A DNA stretch of 13,675 nucleotides. Source: Oligoflexia bacterium (GTDB lineage: Bacteria > Myxococcota_A > UBA796 > UBA2385). A program made the translations under genes and the position numbers. Position 1 is the first letter of the stretch; every line of letters starts with the position of its first letter. The notes beneath the pieces are model-generated. The model was given only the letters and a program-made list of their open reading frames with translations, was not told the DNA's origin and did no database searches. The stretch covers positions 1-13,675 of the forward strand of contig JAADHA010000483.1 in the NCBI GenBank assembly GCA_013152105.1, given 5' to 3'. This document shows, in pieces, positions 1 to 6,429 of this stretch.

Positions 1-131
1 CCTGAGCCGGCTACGTCGGCGCCCGCGTTGGCGACGGGTGCGTGGTTGATCGTCTCGGTGCTGGAGGACTTGCCGCCACACCCGACCAGGGACATGCCGG
101 CGAGCAGCAGGACAGCGAACTTGACAGCCAT
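1..131 (-). CDS. Lipoprotein N-terminus, PKD-type (3' end off the window)
   Basis: Only the first 43 codons are present; the gene runs off the left edge. The ATG at 131 opens a short type II signal peptide: Lys4, then a hydrophobic run ending in LVGC with the lipidated Cys at residue 18. A Ser/Thr-rich linker follows, then HAPVANAGADV, which resembles the opening of PKD or Ig-like repeats (xPxANAGxD). The protein is therefore probably a lipid-anchored surface or periplasmic protein with PKD repeats. It lies 31 bp downstream of another PKD lipoprotein on the same strand, so the two are probably co-transcribed and functionally related. AAGG lies about 6 nt before the start codon. The number of repeats and any C-terminal domain cannot be seen. 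Confidence 0.8.
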   Translation of the reverse strand, partial: MAVKFAVLLLAGMSLVGCGGKSSSTETINHAPVANAGADVAGS

Positions 132-162
132 TTGCAGGACCTTGGAGAGGAGAGGTGTCGGC

Positions 163-1551
163 TCAGTCGCCGAGGTACGCGCCCGTGCAGGTGTAGGTGA
201 CGGTGACGGTGTCGGAATCGGACTCCATGCAGTCCGTTGCGGTCAGGACCGCTTCCACTTCGAGCTCGGTGCTGACGCCGAACTCGGCTGGCTGAGCGGG
301 AAAGATGATGTCGGTGATGGCCGATGCGTTGTTGGACCAGGTGACCGAGTGGGTGGCTTCAGTCCACAGGTAGGTGAGCGGGTCACCGTCTGGATCGTAG
401 GTGGATGCGCCGTCCAAGATGGCGCTGGACTCGGGGCAATCGCCACAGGTCCAGACATAGGAGCTGGACACGCACTCGGCGATGGCCTCGATGCGTTGGT
501 CCGAGCCCGCGTTCGTGATCGGGCTGGTGTTCGTGTCTTCGGCCGCGATGGTGTAGCTGACGATGTCCGGGGCGGACCAGATCATCCCGTCAAAGACCTG
601 CAATTCGAAGCTGTAGGTCCCAGGCAGATCCCACGTGATGGTGGGCGCGATGGCGGTGGGGTCGCTGAAGTCGGCGTCCGACACCGTCGAAGCCGACGGC
701 ACGGAGGACACGGTCCATTGATAGGCGAGGGCGTCGCCATCCAGATCGTAGCTGCCCCAGCCGCTGAGCTGGAGGGGGTTGTCGGTGCAGAAGGGCAGCT
801 CGGCGCTTTGGCCCGCGTCGGCTTCGGGCAAGCGGTTGCCGTCGGCCACGTCGATGGTGCAGTAGTCGGGCTCGGACCAGTTCTCGCCGTCGGAGACGAC
901 CAGGCTCATCAAGTAGAGACCCTGGCAGTCGGGGGTGACCGAGGCGACCGCCGAGTCCGCGTTGTAGACGTCGGTGCTGCCGAGCTCTGAGCAGTCCGGG
1001 GCCACGCTGAGGGACCAGCTATAGGACAGCTCTGCGCCTTCGGGATCCACGGATGCGGTCCCGTCCAAATCGACGCGGTCGCCGACCTGCGCCCCAACAT
1101 CGGGACCGCAGTCGGCGGTCGGGGTCGCGTTGCCGCTCTCGATGGAGATCACCACGGGGTCCGCCGCGCTGGTGCCAGAGGGATCGGTGATGGTCAGCGA
1201 CACGACGTAGTCACCGGTCGTGTCCGGGGTGAAAGAGGTAGTGATCGCGTCGGCCGTTGCGTTGGCCGACAGCGCGCCATCGGCCAGGCGGGAGTCCACC
1301 GGAACCCGCTCGAAGGTCCAGTCGTAGGTGGCGCTGCCTGCGTCCTGGTAGACGCTGCAGATGGTGCTGGCGCTGCCGTCCAGCGTGACCGTACCGCCGA
1401 GGGCGGTGGCCGCGTCCAGGCCTGCGTTGGCCACGGCGACGCTGCACTCGGTGGCGGTGTCGATGCTGTCGATCTTGTTGCGGCAGGCGGAAAGAAGGCC
1501 CACGGCCAAGATGACATGCGAGAGGGGATGGATGCGTGGCGATGCGTTCAT
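163..1551 (-). CDS. Lipoprotein with four PKD/Ig-like repeats
   Basis: The protein is 462 aa with a lipoprotein signal peptide: Arg6, a hydrophobic stretch around residues 12-20, and lipobox LSAC with Cys23. Four beta-sandwich repeats of the PKD kind follow at roughly 38-138, 143-236, 242-337 and 345-455. Each opens with a variant of A(N/D)AG or ADCG and carries a later D(P/L)(D/E)G-type turn before a YxW strand, for example DPDGDPLTYLW in repeat 4. Paired extra cysteines in repeats 2 to 4 suggest disulfides, consistent with export. There is no catalytic domain, so binding, adhesion or a structural envelope role is likely. The ATG at 1551 was chosen over an in-frame ATG at 1620 because it directly starts the signal peptide and has GGAG 6 nt upstream. 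The tandem PKD lipoprotein at 1-131 follows 31 bp downstream. The ligand is unknown. Confidence 0.88.
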   Translation of the reverse strand: MNASPRIHPLSHVILAVGLLSACRNKIDSIDTATECSVAVANAGLDAATALGGTVTLDGSASTICSVYQDAGSATYDWTFERVPVDSRLADGALSANATADAITTSFTPDTTGDYVVSLTITDPSGTSAADPVVISIESGNATPTADCGPDVGAQVGDRVDLDGTASVDPEGAELSYSWSLSVAPDCSELGSTDVYNADSAVASVTPDCQGLYLMSLVVSDGENWSEPDYCTIDVADGNRLPEADAGQSAELPFCTDNPLQLSGWGSYDLDGDALAYQWTVSSVPSASTVSDADFSDPTAIAPTITWDLPGTYSFELQVFDGMIWSAPDIVSYTIAAEDTNTSPITNAGSDQRIEAIAECVSSSYVWTCGDCPESSAILDGASTYDPDGDPLTYLWTEATHSVTWSNNASAITDIIFPAQPAEFGVSTELEVEAVLTATDCMESDSDTVTVTYTCTGAYLGD

Positions 1552-1639
1552 TTGCTGCTCCGTCCGGGTATGCTGGCGAGGGGCCGCGCGTTGTTGGTCT
1601 GCAGGCTGCGGACCGGGCACAGGACACTCGGGATGGCAC

Positions 1640-1669
1640 AGTGTAGGGGTATCCTGATGCCATCGTCAA
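1640..1669 (-). promoter_or_regulatory. Sigma70-like promoter for the PKD lipoprotein genes
   Basis: On the minus strand TTGACG (1664-1669) and TACACT (1640-1645) are separated by 18 bp, a good -35/-10 pair for a housekeeping sigma factor. Transcription would start near 1633 and leave a leader of roughly 80 nt before the ATG at 1551. The site overlaps both the ribosome-binding site and the start codon (1657) of the divergent plus-strand gene, so the two genes could interfere with each other. A nearly identical pair lies at 5073-5101. Confidence 0.6.
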
Positions 1670-2481
1670 CGTGCCGCTTCAGCCTGTTTTCTGCCGCTCG
1701 CGCTTCTCGCGCTCCTCGCGCGCTTGCACTGCTGGCGTTGTCGCTGTGGGCGCGCACCGCTGTGGCACAGGGCTTGGAGTGGCCACAGCCGGCTGGTCCC
1801 GCGACCGAAGCCCTCGCCCTGCGTGCCTCGGTGGGCTGGTCCGCGAACCTCATCCCGGCCTTTCGGGCTGCCCAACGAGATCGTAGCAGCCTGGCCCTGA
1901 GCGCGGTCTGGACCCCCCAGCCGCTGCTCAGCCTGTGGGCGACAGGTGCCGCCCTGCAAGAGACGGCGCCGACGGGCCAGCGTTGGCGGGGCTTGGACGC
2001 GCTGAGGCTGGGCACCCGAGTCCGCCCAATCCGTCAGCCCCAGGCGCCGCTGGATGTGAGCGTGGCCTGGCGCGCTACCCTTCCTGTGGGCTTTGACGCG
2101 GGCGCGCTGGGTACGGACGAGACGGACATCGCCTTCGTCGGCGAGGTGGGGCGTGCCTTTGGACCGCTCCGATTCGACGGCACGGCGGGCCTGGCGATTC
2201 TGGGCAATCCCCTGCGCTTCGCCAACCAGGACGACGTGCCTCTGGTCCGGCTCTCGGCCCAGTGGGATCCAGACTGGCTGTCAACCAGGCTCTCAGTGGG
2301 CGGTCAAGTCCACACGCCACGAAACCCTGATCGACTCGATGCCAGCCTCAGCGTAGAGACACCTTGTCCCCTCCTGGCGGGTGCCCGGGCTTCGGCCGGA
2401 CTCTCTCCGGCTGCCCCGGACTGGTCGGTGCATGCCTGGTTCGGTTGGGCATGGTCTTGTCAGCCTTCTTCTGGCGATTAG
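1657..2481 (+). CDS. Secreted protein, probable outer-membrane beta-barrel
   Basis: The protein is 274 aa. It begins with an Arg-rich n-region and an Ala/Leu-rich hydrophobic core (about residues 21-34), ending in TAVA, which fits signal peptidase I cleavage after residue 37. The mature part is rich in alternating polar and hydrophobic stretches broken by short turns, such as LDVSVAWRATLPVGF and RLSVGGQV, and ends in aromatic-rich strands. This resembles a small outer-membrane beta-barrel, but I cannot name a family. The ATG at 1657 was chosen because it starts the signal peptide and is preceded by AGGGG about 7 nt away; the same frame is open upstream to 1516 but without a plausible N-terminus. 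It is divergent from the PKD lipoprotein gene and 80 bp upstream of the HEAT-like gene. Function is unknown. Confidence 0.75.
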   Translation: MPSSTCRFSLFSAARASRAPRALALLALSLWARTAVAQGLEWPQPAGPATEALALRASVGWSANLIPAFRAAQRDRSSLALSAVWTPQPLLSLWATGAALQETAPTGQRWRGLDALRLGTRVRPIRQPQAPLDVSVAWRATLPVGFDAGALGTDETDIAFVGEVGRAFGPLRFDGTAGLAILGNPLRFANQDDVPLVRLSAQWDPDWLSTRLSVGGQVHTPRNPDRLDASLSVETPCPLLAGARASAGLSPAAPDWSVHAWFGWAWSCQPSSGD

Positions 2482-2504
2482 CTTCGCGCGCCGGCACCCG
2501 ATCC

Positions 2505-2545
2505 GTTGGGACCGCCTGTTCCGGCCCAACCCGGCCACTGGCCGG
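2505..2545 (+). other. Two adjacent hairpins in the 80 bp gap between genes
   Basis: The first inverted repeat pairs GTTGGG-A-CCG (2505-2514) with CGGCCCAAC (2522-2530): nine base pairs with one bulged A and a 7-nt loop. It is directly followed by CCGGCCA-C-TGGCCGG (2531-2545), a 7-bp arm palindrome around one base. There is no T-tract, so intrinsic termination is not demonstrated. The pair sits between the stop of the secreted protein and the AGGAG (2551-2555) of the next gene, so it may attenuate, stabilise the message or affect initiation. Confidence 0.4.
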
Positions 2546-2561
2546 CACGCAGGAGCAGCCG

Positions 2562-3290
2562 ATGGGTCTTCTCGACTTCATCTTTGGTGGCGATGACGCG
2601 CAGTTCAAGCGGCACGCCAGGCGCATGGTCAACCTCAACGCCCAGGGCGAAGACCGGGACGCCAGCGCGATCTGGCTGGCCGATAACGGCTCGCCGGAAG
2701 CCATCTCCGCCTTGCTCAATCGCTTCACGATCAAGTACGAACAAGGCATGAAGGACGCCGCCGAAAAGGAGACCATCTACCGCATCCTTGTCGACATCGG
2801 CCCCAGCGTCGTAGACCCCGTCCGTGACTGGGCGCGTGTCAACCAGCAGTTCGCCCAGCCCATTCGGCTAATCGAGCACTTTGAAGGCCCTGAAGCCGCC
2901 GTCTCGCTGCTCCTCGAGATGTTGGCGGTCGAGAAGGACCCCTTCAAGCCCGAAAAGAAACGCCAGATCCTGATCCACCTCGCGGACTTTCGGGACCACC
3001 GCATCATCGAGGGCGCACAGAGGTGTGTCACGGACTTCGACGAGGGCGTGCGCTACGCGGCCGGGGGTGCGATCCTGGCCCAAGAGCCCGACGTCGAGAC
3101 GACGCCGATTCTCCAGACCGTCCTGCGGAAAATCCTGGCGGACCCGGAAGAAGACTCAAACCGTCTCAAGGTGCTGATCGCCGAGGCCTTTCACCAGCGC
3201 CGCTGGGCGCTGGGCGACGCCACCGCGGCGGTCGCCGAATACCCGCCCCACGGCTGGGTTGTCAGCGGTGACCGGCTGGTGCCCGCCTAG
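2562..3290 (+). CDS. HEAT-repeat-like cytoplasmic protein
   Basis: The protein is 242 aa with no signal peptide or membrane segment. It consists of successive amphipathic helices typical of HEAT/ARM-type solenoids: segments such as SPEAISALLNRF, ETIYRILVDIG, PEAAVSLLLEML, DEGVRYAAGGAIL and SNRLKVLIAEAF alternate with short acidic turns. It probably acts as a protein-binding scaffold; no catalytic motif is seen. The ATG at 2562 was chosen because a strong AGGAG lies 6 nt upstream and the sequence MGLLDFIFGG is a natural start, whereas the open frame upstream to 2364 overlaps the previous gene. It converges with the asparaginase gene, and the two TAG stop codons share one CTAG. I recognise the fold type but not a specific function. 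Confidence 0.8.
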   Translation: MGLLDFIFGGDDAQFKRHARRMVNLNAQGEDRDASAIWLADNGSPEAISALLNRFTIKYEQGMKDAAEKETIYRILVDIGPSVVDPVRDWARVNQQFAQPIRLIEHFEGPEAAVSLLLEMLAVEKDPFKPEKKRQILIHLADFRDHRIIEGAQRCVTDFDEGVRYAAGGAILAQEPDVETTPILQTVLRKILADPEEDSNRLKVLIAEAFHQRRWALGDATAAVAEYPPHGWVVSGDRLVPA

Positions 3291-4320
3291 TCCCCGCCTG
3301 AGTCCGCATTCCGTTGCGTACACTCGCCCGCAATCGGGATGTTGAAGCGCCGCCGGAATTCGTCGCCCTTGGCGCCCTGACCCAGCAACCACATGGACTT
3401 GACGATGGCAGCCTCGACGGTGTGGTCGCCAGCGAAGGTCGCGCCTGCTTCTTGAGCGGCGGCGCTGCCGCGGTAGCGTCCTGGGCGGGCGTAGCCGGTC
3501 CGGGATTGACTCACGATCACCACAGGCACGCCCGTGTCGCCGCCTGCATGGCTTGGGGCCAGCCCTTCAGGGGCACATTGCCTTCGCCAAAGGCCTGCAG
3601 CATGACGGCGCGCGCGCCAGCGTCGACCACGGCCCGCAGGGTGTAGGGCGCCGTGCCAGGCACCAGGTGGAGCACCGCGACATCGGAGCAGAACCCGGGC
3701 TGAAGAGCGAAAGGGCAGTCAGGGCGCAGCGGCTGTGCGTGGGCGACGATGTCGACACCGACTTCTAGCAGGGGAGGAAAGTTGGGTGAGTCGAAGGCGT
3801 CGTAGGACTGGATGGAGACCTTGGAAGTGCGATTGCCTCGAAAAAGGCGGTCACCGAAGAAGAGCCCGACCTCGGGCACGTCCATGGTGGCGCACATCGC
3901 GGAGTGGACCAGGTTGGCGCGGGCGTCGGTGCGCAGCTCGGCGATGGGGCGCTGGCTGCCGGTGAGCACGACGGGACGGTCCAGACCCTGCAGCATAAAG
4001 GACAGCGCGGCCGCGGTGTAGGCCATGGTGTCGGTGCCGTGCAGCACGACGAAGCCGTCGTAGTCAGTGCGTGCCGCGGCGATTGCGTTGGCGAGCTGTT
4101 CCCACAGGGCGGGCTCCATGTCGCTGGAGTCGATCGAGGCGACGACGCGTCCATCGACATCGGCCAGGTCTTCCAGGCCCCGGACATAGGGCAGCACATA
4201 GCGGTCGTAGAGCTCGGGCTCCAGTGGGCCGGGCGTACTGCGGCGCACCATCGAGAGGGTCCCGCCGGTGTGCAGGAAGAGCAGGCGCGGGCGTGTGCAG
4301 TCTCTGGACTTGGGGGTCAT
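3287..4320 (-). CDS. ansA: L-asparaginase, cytoplasmic type I-like, broken by one frameshift
   Basis: It hydrolyses L-asparagine to aspartate and ammonia in the cytoplasm. Family motifs are all present: HTGGT with nucleophile Thr18, IDSSDM (63-68), HGTDTM with Thr96 and Asp97, TGSQ, and RGNRTSK with Lys167. The frame carrying these stops at 3517, but the family C-terminus (PVVIVSQSRTGYARPG, then DHTVEAAIVKSMWLLGQG) continues in another frame to a TAG at 3287. Adding one base near 3537-3543 restores a 344-aa protein, close to the about 338 aa of E. coli AnsA. No signal peptide is seen. The ATG at 4320 directly precedes the first strand but lacks a clear ribosome-binding site; a GTG at 4356 overlapping the upstream stop as GTGA is an alternative. 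It is the last gene of an apparent operon with two Cys-rich lipoproteins. Sequencing error, mutation and programmed -1 frameshifting all remain possible. Confidence 0.88.
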
Positions 4321-4352
4321 GCTGGTGGCGGGGGCGGGCGTGTGGTCCGGTG

Positions 4353-4643
4353 TCACCACACGTACAAGTCTGAATCGTAGCAGACTCCCTCGGCCACGGA
4401 TGCGCAGTCCTGTACCTTGATGCACTGCTTGATATCGGCGAAGGCAGCGCGGGCCTGCTGGTCGTCCCAGTCTTCGTAGAGCCGCTGCTGGATCTCACAG
4501 GCGGCCTGGCACTCGTCCAGGCCCTGCCTGGGGGTGTCGACCTCGTCGCACTCGATCAGCCGGCGACAGGTCTGCTTGCAGGTGGGCTCGCAGGCAGACA
4601 CCAGGGCCGCCGTGAGCGTGAGCAGGACGATGCGCTTGGCCAT
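4353..4643 (-). CDS. Small nine-cysteine lipoprotein (twin Cx3C), copy B
   Basis: The protein is 96 aa: Lys3-Arg4, a hydrophobic core, lipobox VSAC and lipidated Cys18, then a 78-residue Cys-rich domain. Cysteines at 18, 22, 26, 32, 45, 49, 74, 80 and 88 follow C-x3-C-x3-C-x5-C-x12-C-x3-C-x24-C-x5-C-x7-C. Eight non-lipid cysteines would allow four disulfides. The order and spacing match the upstream neighbour (4652-5044), so the two are paralogues despite low overall identity. The stretches between cysteines look helical, as in helical hairpins cross-linked by twin Cx3C motifs. It starts 8 bp after the neighbour's stop and lacks a strong ribosome-binding site, suggesting coupled translation. 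I do not recognise the family; function is unknown. Confidence 0.8.
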   Translation of the reverse strand: MAKRIVLLTLTAALVSACEPTCKQTCRRLIECDEVDTPRQGLDECQAACEIQQRLYEDWDDQQARAAFADIKQCIKVQDCASVAEGVCYDSDLYVW

Positions 4644-4651
4644 CAGGTTTC

Positions 4652-5044
4652 TTAGAAGTGAGGCAGGCACATCTTCTTCGAGTCGGTCACGCCGTCGTTG
4701 TTCTGGTCGCCCTTGATGTTCTCGCAGGATGACTGGTCGACGCAGTCCATCCACAGGGCCGCCTGCCGGTCGGTGTCAATGGTGATGGCGTTGGTGCTGG
4801 AGGTTGGCTCGAAGGGGTCGTAGTCGCCGACCTCGCCGGGATTGTTGAGCGCGGCCTGGCAGGTATCGACGCAATCGCTGAGGAGCTCGCTTTGGGTCTG
4901 CCCGGGGGCGCTGATATTGCATTCTTCCCGGTAGAGCTTGCCGCAGGCCGTGTAGCAGGTCGGGCCACAGCCCGTGGCGGTCAGTGCGGCTGTGGCGAAG
5001 CCCAGGGCGGTCAGCGCTGCGTTGCGGTGCATGAGCGGCGGCAT
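4652..5044 (-). CDS. Small nine-cysteine lipoprotein (twin Cx3C) with calcium-loop-like insert, copy A
   Basis: The protein is 130 aa with a hydrophobic signal (about 9-24) and probable lipid Cys26 (ATGC; the Ala at -3 is less usual). The mature part has Cys at 26, 30, 34, 42, 58, 62, 101, 107 and 126, spaced C-x3-C-x3-C-x7-C-x15-C-x3-C-x38-C-x5-C-x18-C, parallel to copy B downstream. Between the last two cysteines it has DQNNDGVTD (113-121), which fits the DxNxDGxxD calcium loop seen in EF-hand and dockerin-like repeats; copy B lacks this insert. The ATG at 5044 was chosen because GAGGA lies 5 nt upstream; a second ATG at 5032 would also keep the signal. It is the first gene of a probable operon behind the promoter at 5073-5101. 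Function is unknown; an exported disulfide-stabilised binding protein is likely. Confidence 0.8.
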   Translation of the reverse strand: MPPLMHRNAALTALGFATAALTATGCGPTCYTACGKLYREECNISAPGQTQSELLSDCVDTCQAALNNPGEVGDYDPFEPTSSTNAITIDTDRQAALWMDCVDQSSCENIKGDQNNDGVTDSKKMCLPHF

Positions 5045-5072
5045 GAGGGTCCTCGGCGGCGGTGCGGCGCGC

Positions 5073-5101
5073 AGCGTATCGGCTGCCCTCGACCGCGTCA
5101 A
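5073..5101 (-). promoter_or_regulatory. Sigma70-like promoter for the Cys-rich lipoprotein/asparaginase operon
   Basis: On the minus strand TTGACG (5096-5101) is followed after exactly 17 bp by TACGCT (5073-5078). Transcription would start about 5066, roughly 20 nt before the ATG at 5044 and its GAGGA. The -35 is identical to that at 1664-1669 and the -10 differs from TACACT by one base. The rest of the 181-bp divergent gap (5045-5225) also has a TACGCT on the plus strand (5174-5179) that could be a -10 for the glycosyltransferase gene, but no matching -35 is visible. Confidence 0.65.
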
Positions 5102-5225
5102 TCGTGTTCGGCTGGCTGTGACGGGTGCCATGCCGGTCCGTGGCCCGAGGTGGGAGTGTGGACCGCCGGGGGGTACGCTCCCATCGTCACGTACCACGCC
5201 TCAAGCGCCCGCACTCGGAAGCTGT

Positions 5226-6429
5226 GTGCACATCCTCCAGGTCAGCCCCTACTTTCCGCCCACCTGGGCCTATGGCGGGATCCCGCGAATCGTGGATGGG
5301 CTGTCGCGCGCGCTTGTCGCGGCTGGCGCCCAGGTCACCGTGTTGACCACGGATGCCTTCGACAGCCAGCGCCGCTGCACCCTGCCGGCCGTCCGTGACC
5401 ACCACGGCGTGAGGGTTCTCACCGTGCGAAACCTCAGCAACCGCCTGGCCCATTCGCATCAGCTCTTCCTGCCTCGTGGCGTGGGCGCGGCACTACAAGC
5501 GCTGGACGGGGTCGACATCCTTCATCTCCACGGCCACCGCCACCTGCTCAACAACCGCGCGCTGAAATCGAGACCTGCCCTACGTCATGACGGCGAATGG
5601 CACGCTGCTGAGACATGAACGCAAGGTCGGGATCAAGTGGGTCTGGGACCTGCTGGTCGCTGGCGGGATCCCGCGGGGCGCGGCCCGCTGTGTGGCGGTG
5701 AGCGGGGCCGATGTGGCGCAGCACCACCGGGCAGCGATCCCGGCGGACCGGGTGGTGCGGATCCCCAATGGCCTGGATCTGGGCGAATTCGACCCCCTCC
5801 CGACTCGCGGCTCCTTTCGGGCCTGCCGCGGCCTGGGAACGCGACCCATCGTGGCCTACCTCGGCCAGCTCTCTCCGCGAAAGGGCGTCGCCCACCTGGT
5901 TACGGCCTTTGCCGACGGGGCGTTGGGGGAAGCGGTCCTGGTCATTGGCGGCAACGATATGGGCGGGCTGGCTGCTGCCAAGGCCGCTGCGGCTGGGACG
6001 GGCCGAGACCCGGGCTCCATCGTCTTCACCGGCGTGTTGGAGGGGGCCGAGCGCCTGGCTCTGCTGGCCGACGCGGATGTGCTGGTCTACCCGTCTACCG
6101 ACGAGATCTTCGGCCTGGTGCCCTTCGAAGGCCTGCTCTGCGGGACGCCGGTGGTCGTCGGAGACGACTGTGGTTGTGGCGAGCTGATCGCCGAGGCCGG
6201 GGCCGGGCTGTTGGTGCGCCACGGTGACGTCGAGGGCTTGCGGGCCCGCATTCGCACGCTGCTGGCGGACCGTGTCGCGGCGCGGGCCATGGTGGCGCGA
6301 GGTCGCCGCTATGTGGTCGATCACCTGGGCTTTGATCGGGTCGCGGCGCAGCACCTGGCGCTTTACCAGCAGGTGTTGGGGCAACACGCGCCGCAGGCCG
6401 AGACCCACAGCAAAGAGGTGTACCGGTGA
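5226..6429 (+). CDS. GT4-family glycosyltransferase, broken by one frameshift
   Basis: This is a GT-B fold retaining glycosyltransferase that transfers a sugar from a nucleotide donor, probably during envelope glycan or glycoconjugate synthesis. The N-terminal acceptor domain opens with VHILQVSPYFPP and AYGGIPRIVDGLSRAL. The C-terminal donor domain has AYLGQLSPRKG, a GGND turn, and the E-x7-E motif EIFGLVPFE with its glutamates at 6103-6105 and 6127-6129. The first frame stops at 5618, while the family sequence (LPYVMTANGTLLRHERK onward) continues one frame over. Removing one base near 5560-5572, for example from the AAA at 5565-5567, gives a continuous protein of about 400 aa, normal for GT4. 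The GTG at 5226 was chosen because it directly precedes the first strand and has GGAA 5 nt upstream. Its TGA overlaps the next gene's start as GTGA. The sugar and acceptor cannot be read. Confidence 0.85.

Noticed and set aside
121..126. TTGACA on the plus strand, a perfect -35 hexamer
   Set aside because: It lies in the coding start of a minus-strand gene, has no suitable -10 at 16-18 bp and no plus-strand gene follows.
28..990. Long plus-strand open frame opposite the PKD lipoprotein genes
   Set aside because: Low-complexity Gly/Val/Arg-rich translation with no ribosome-binding site, lying antisense to a gene with clear signal peptide and repeats; a GC-rich shadow.
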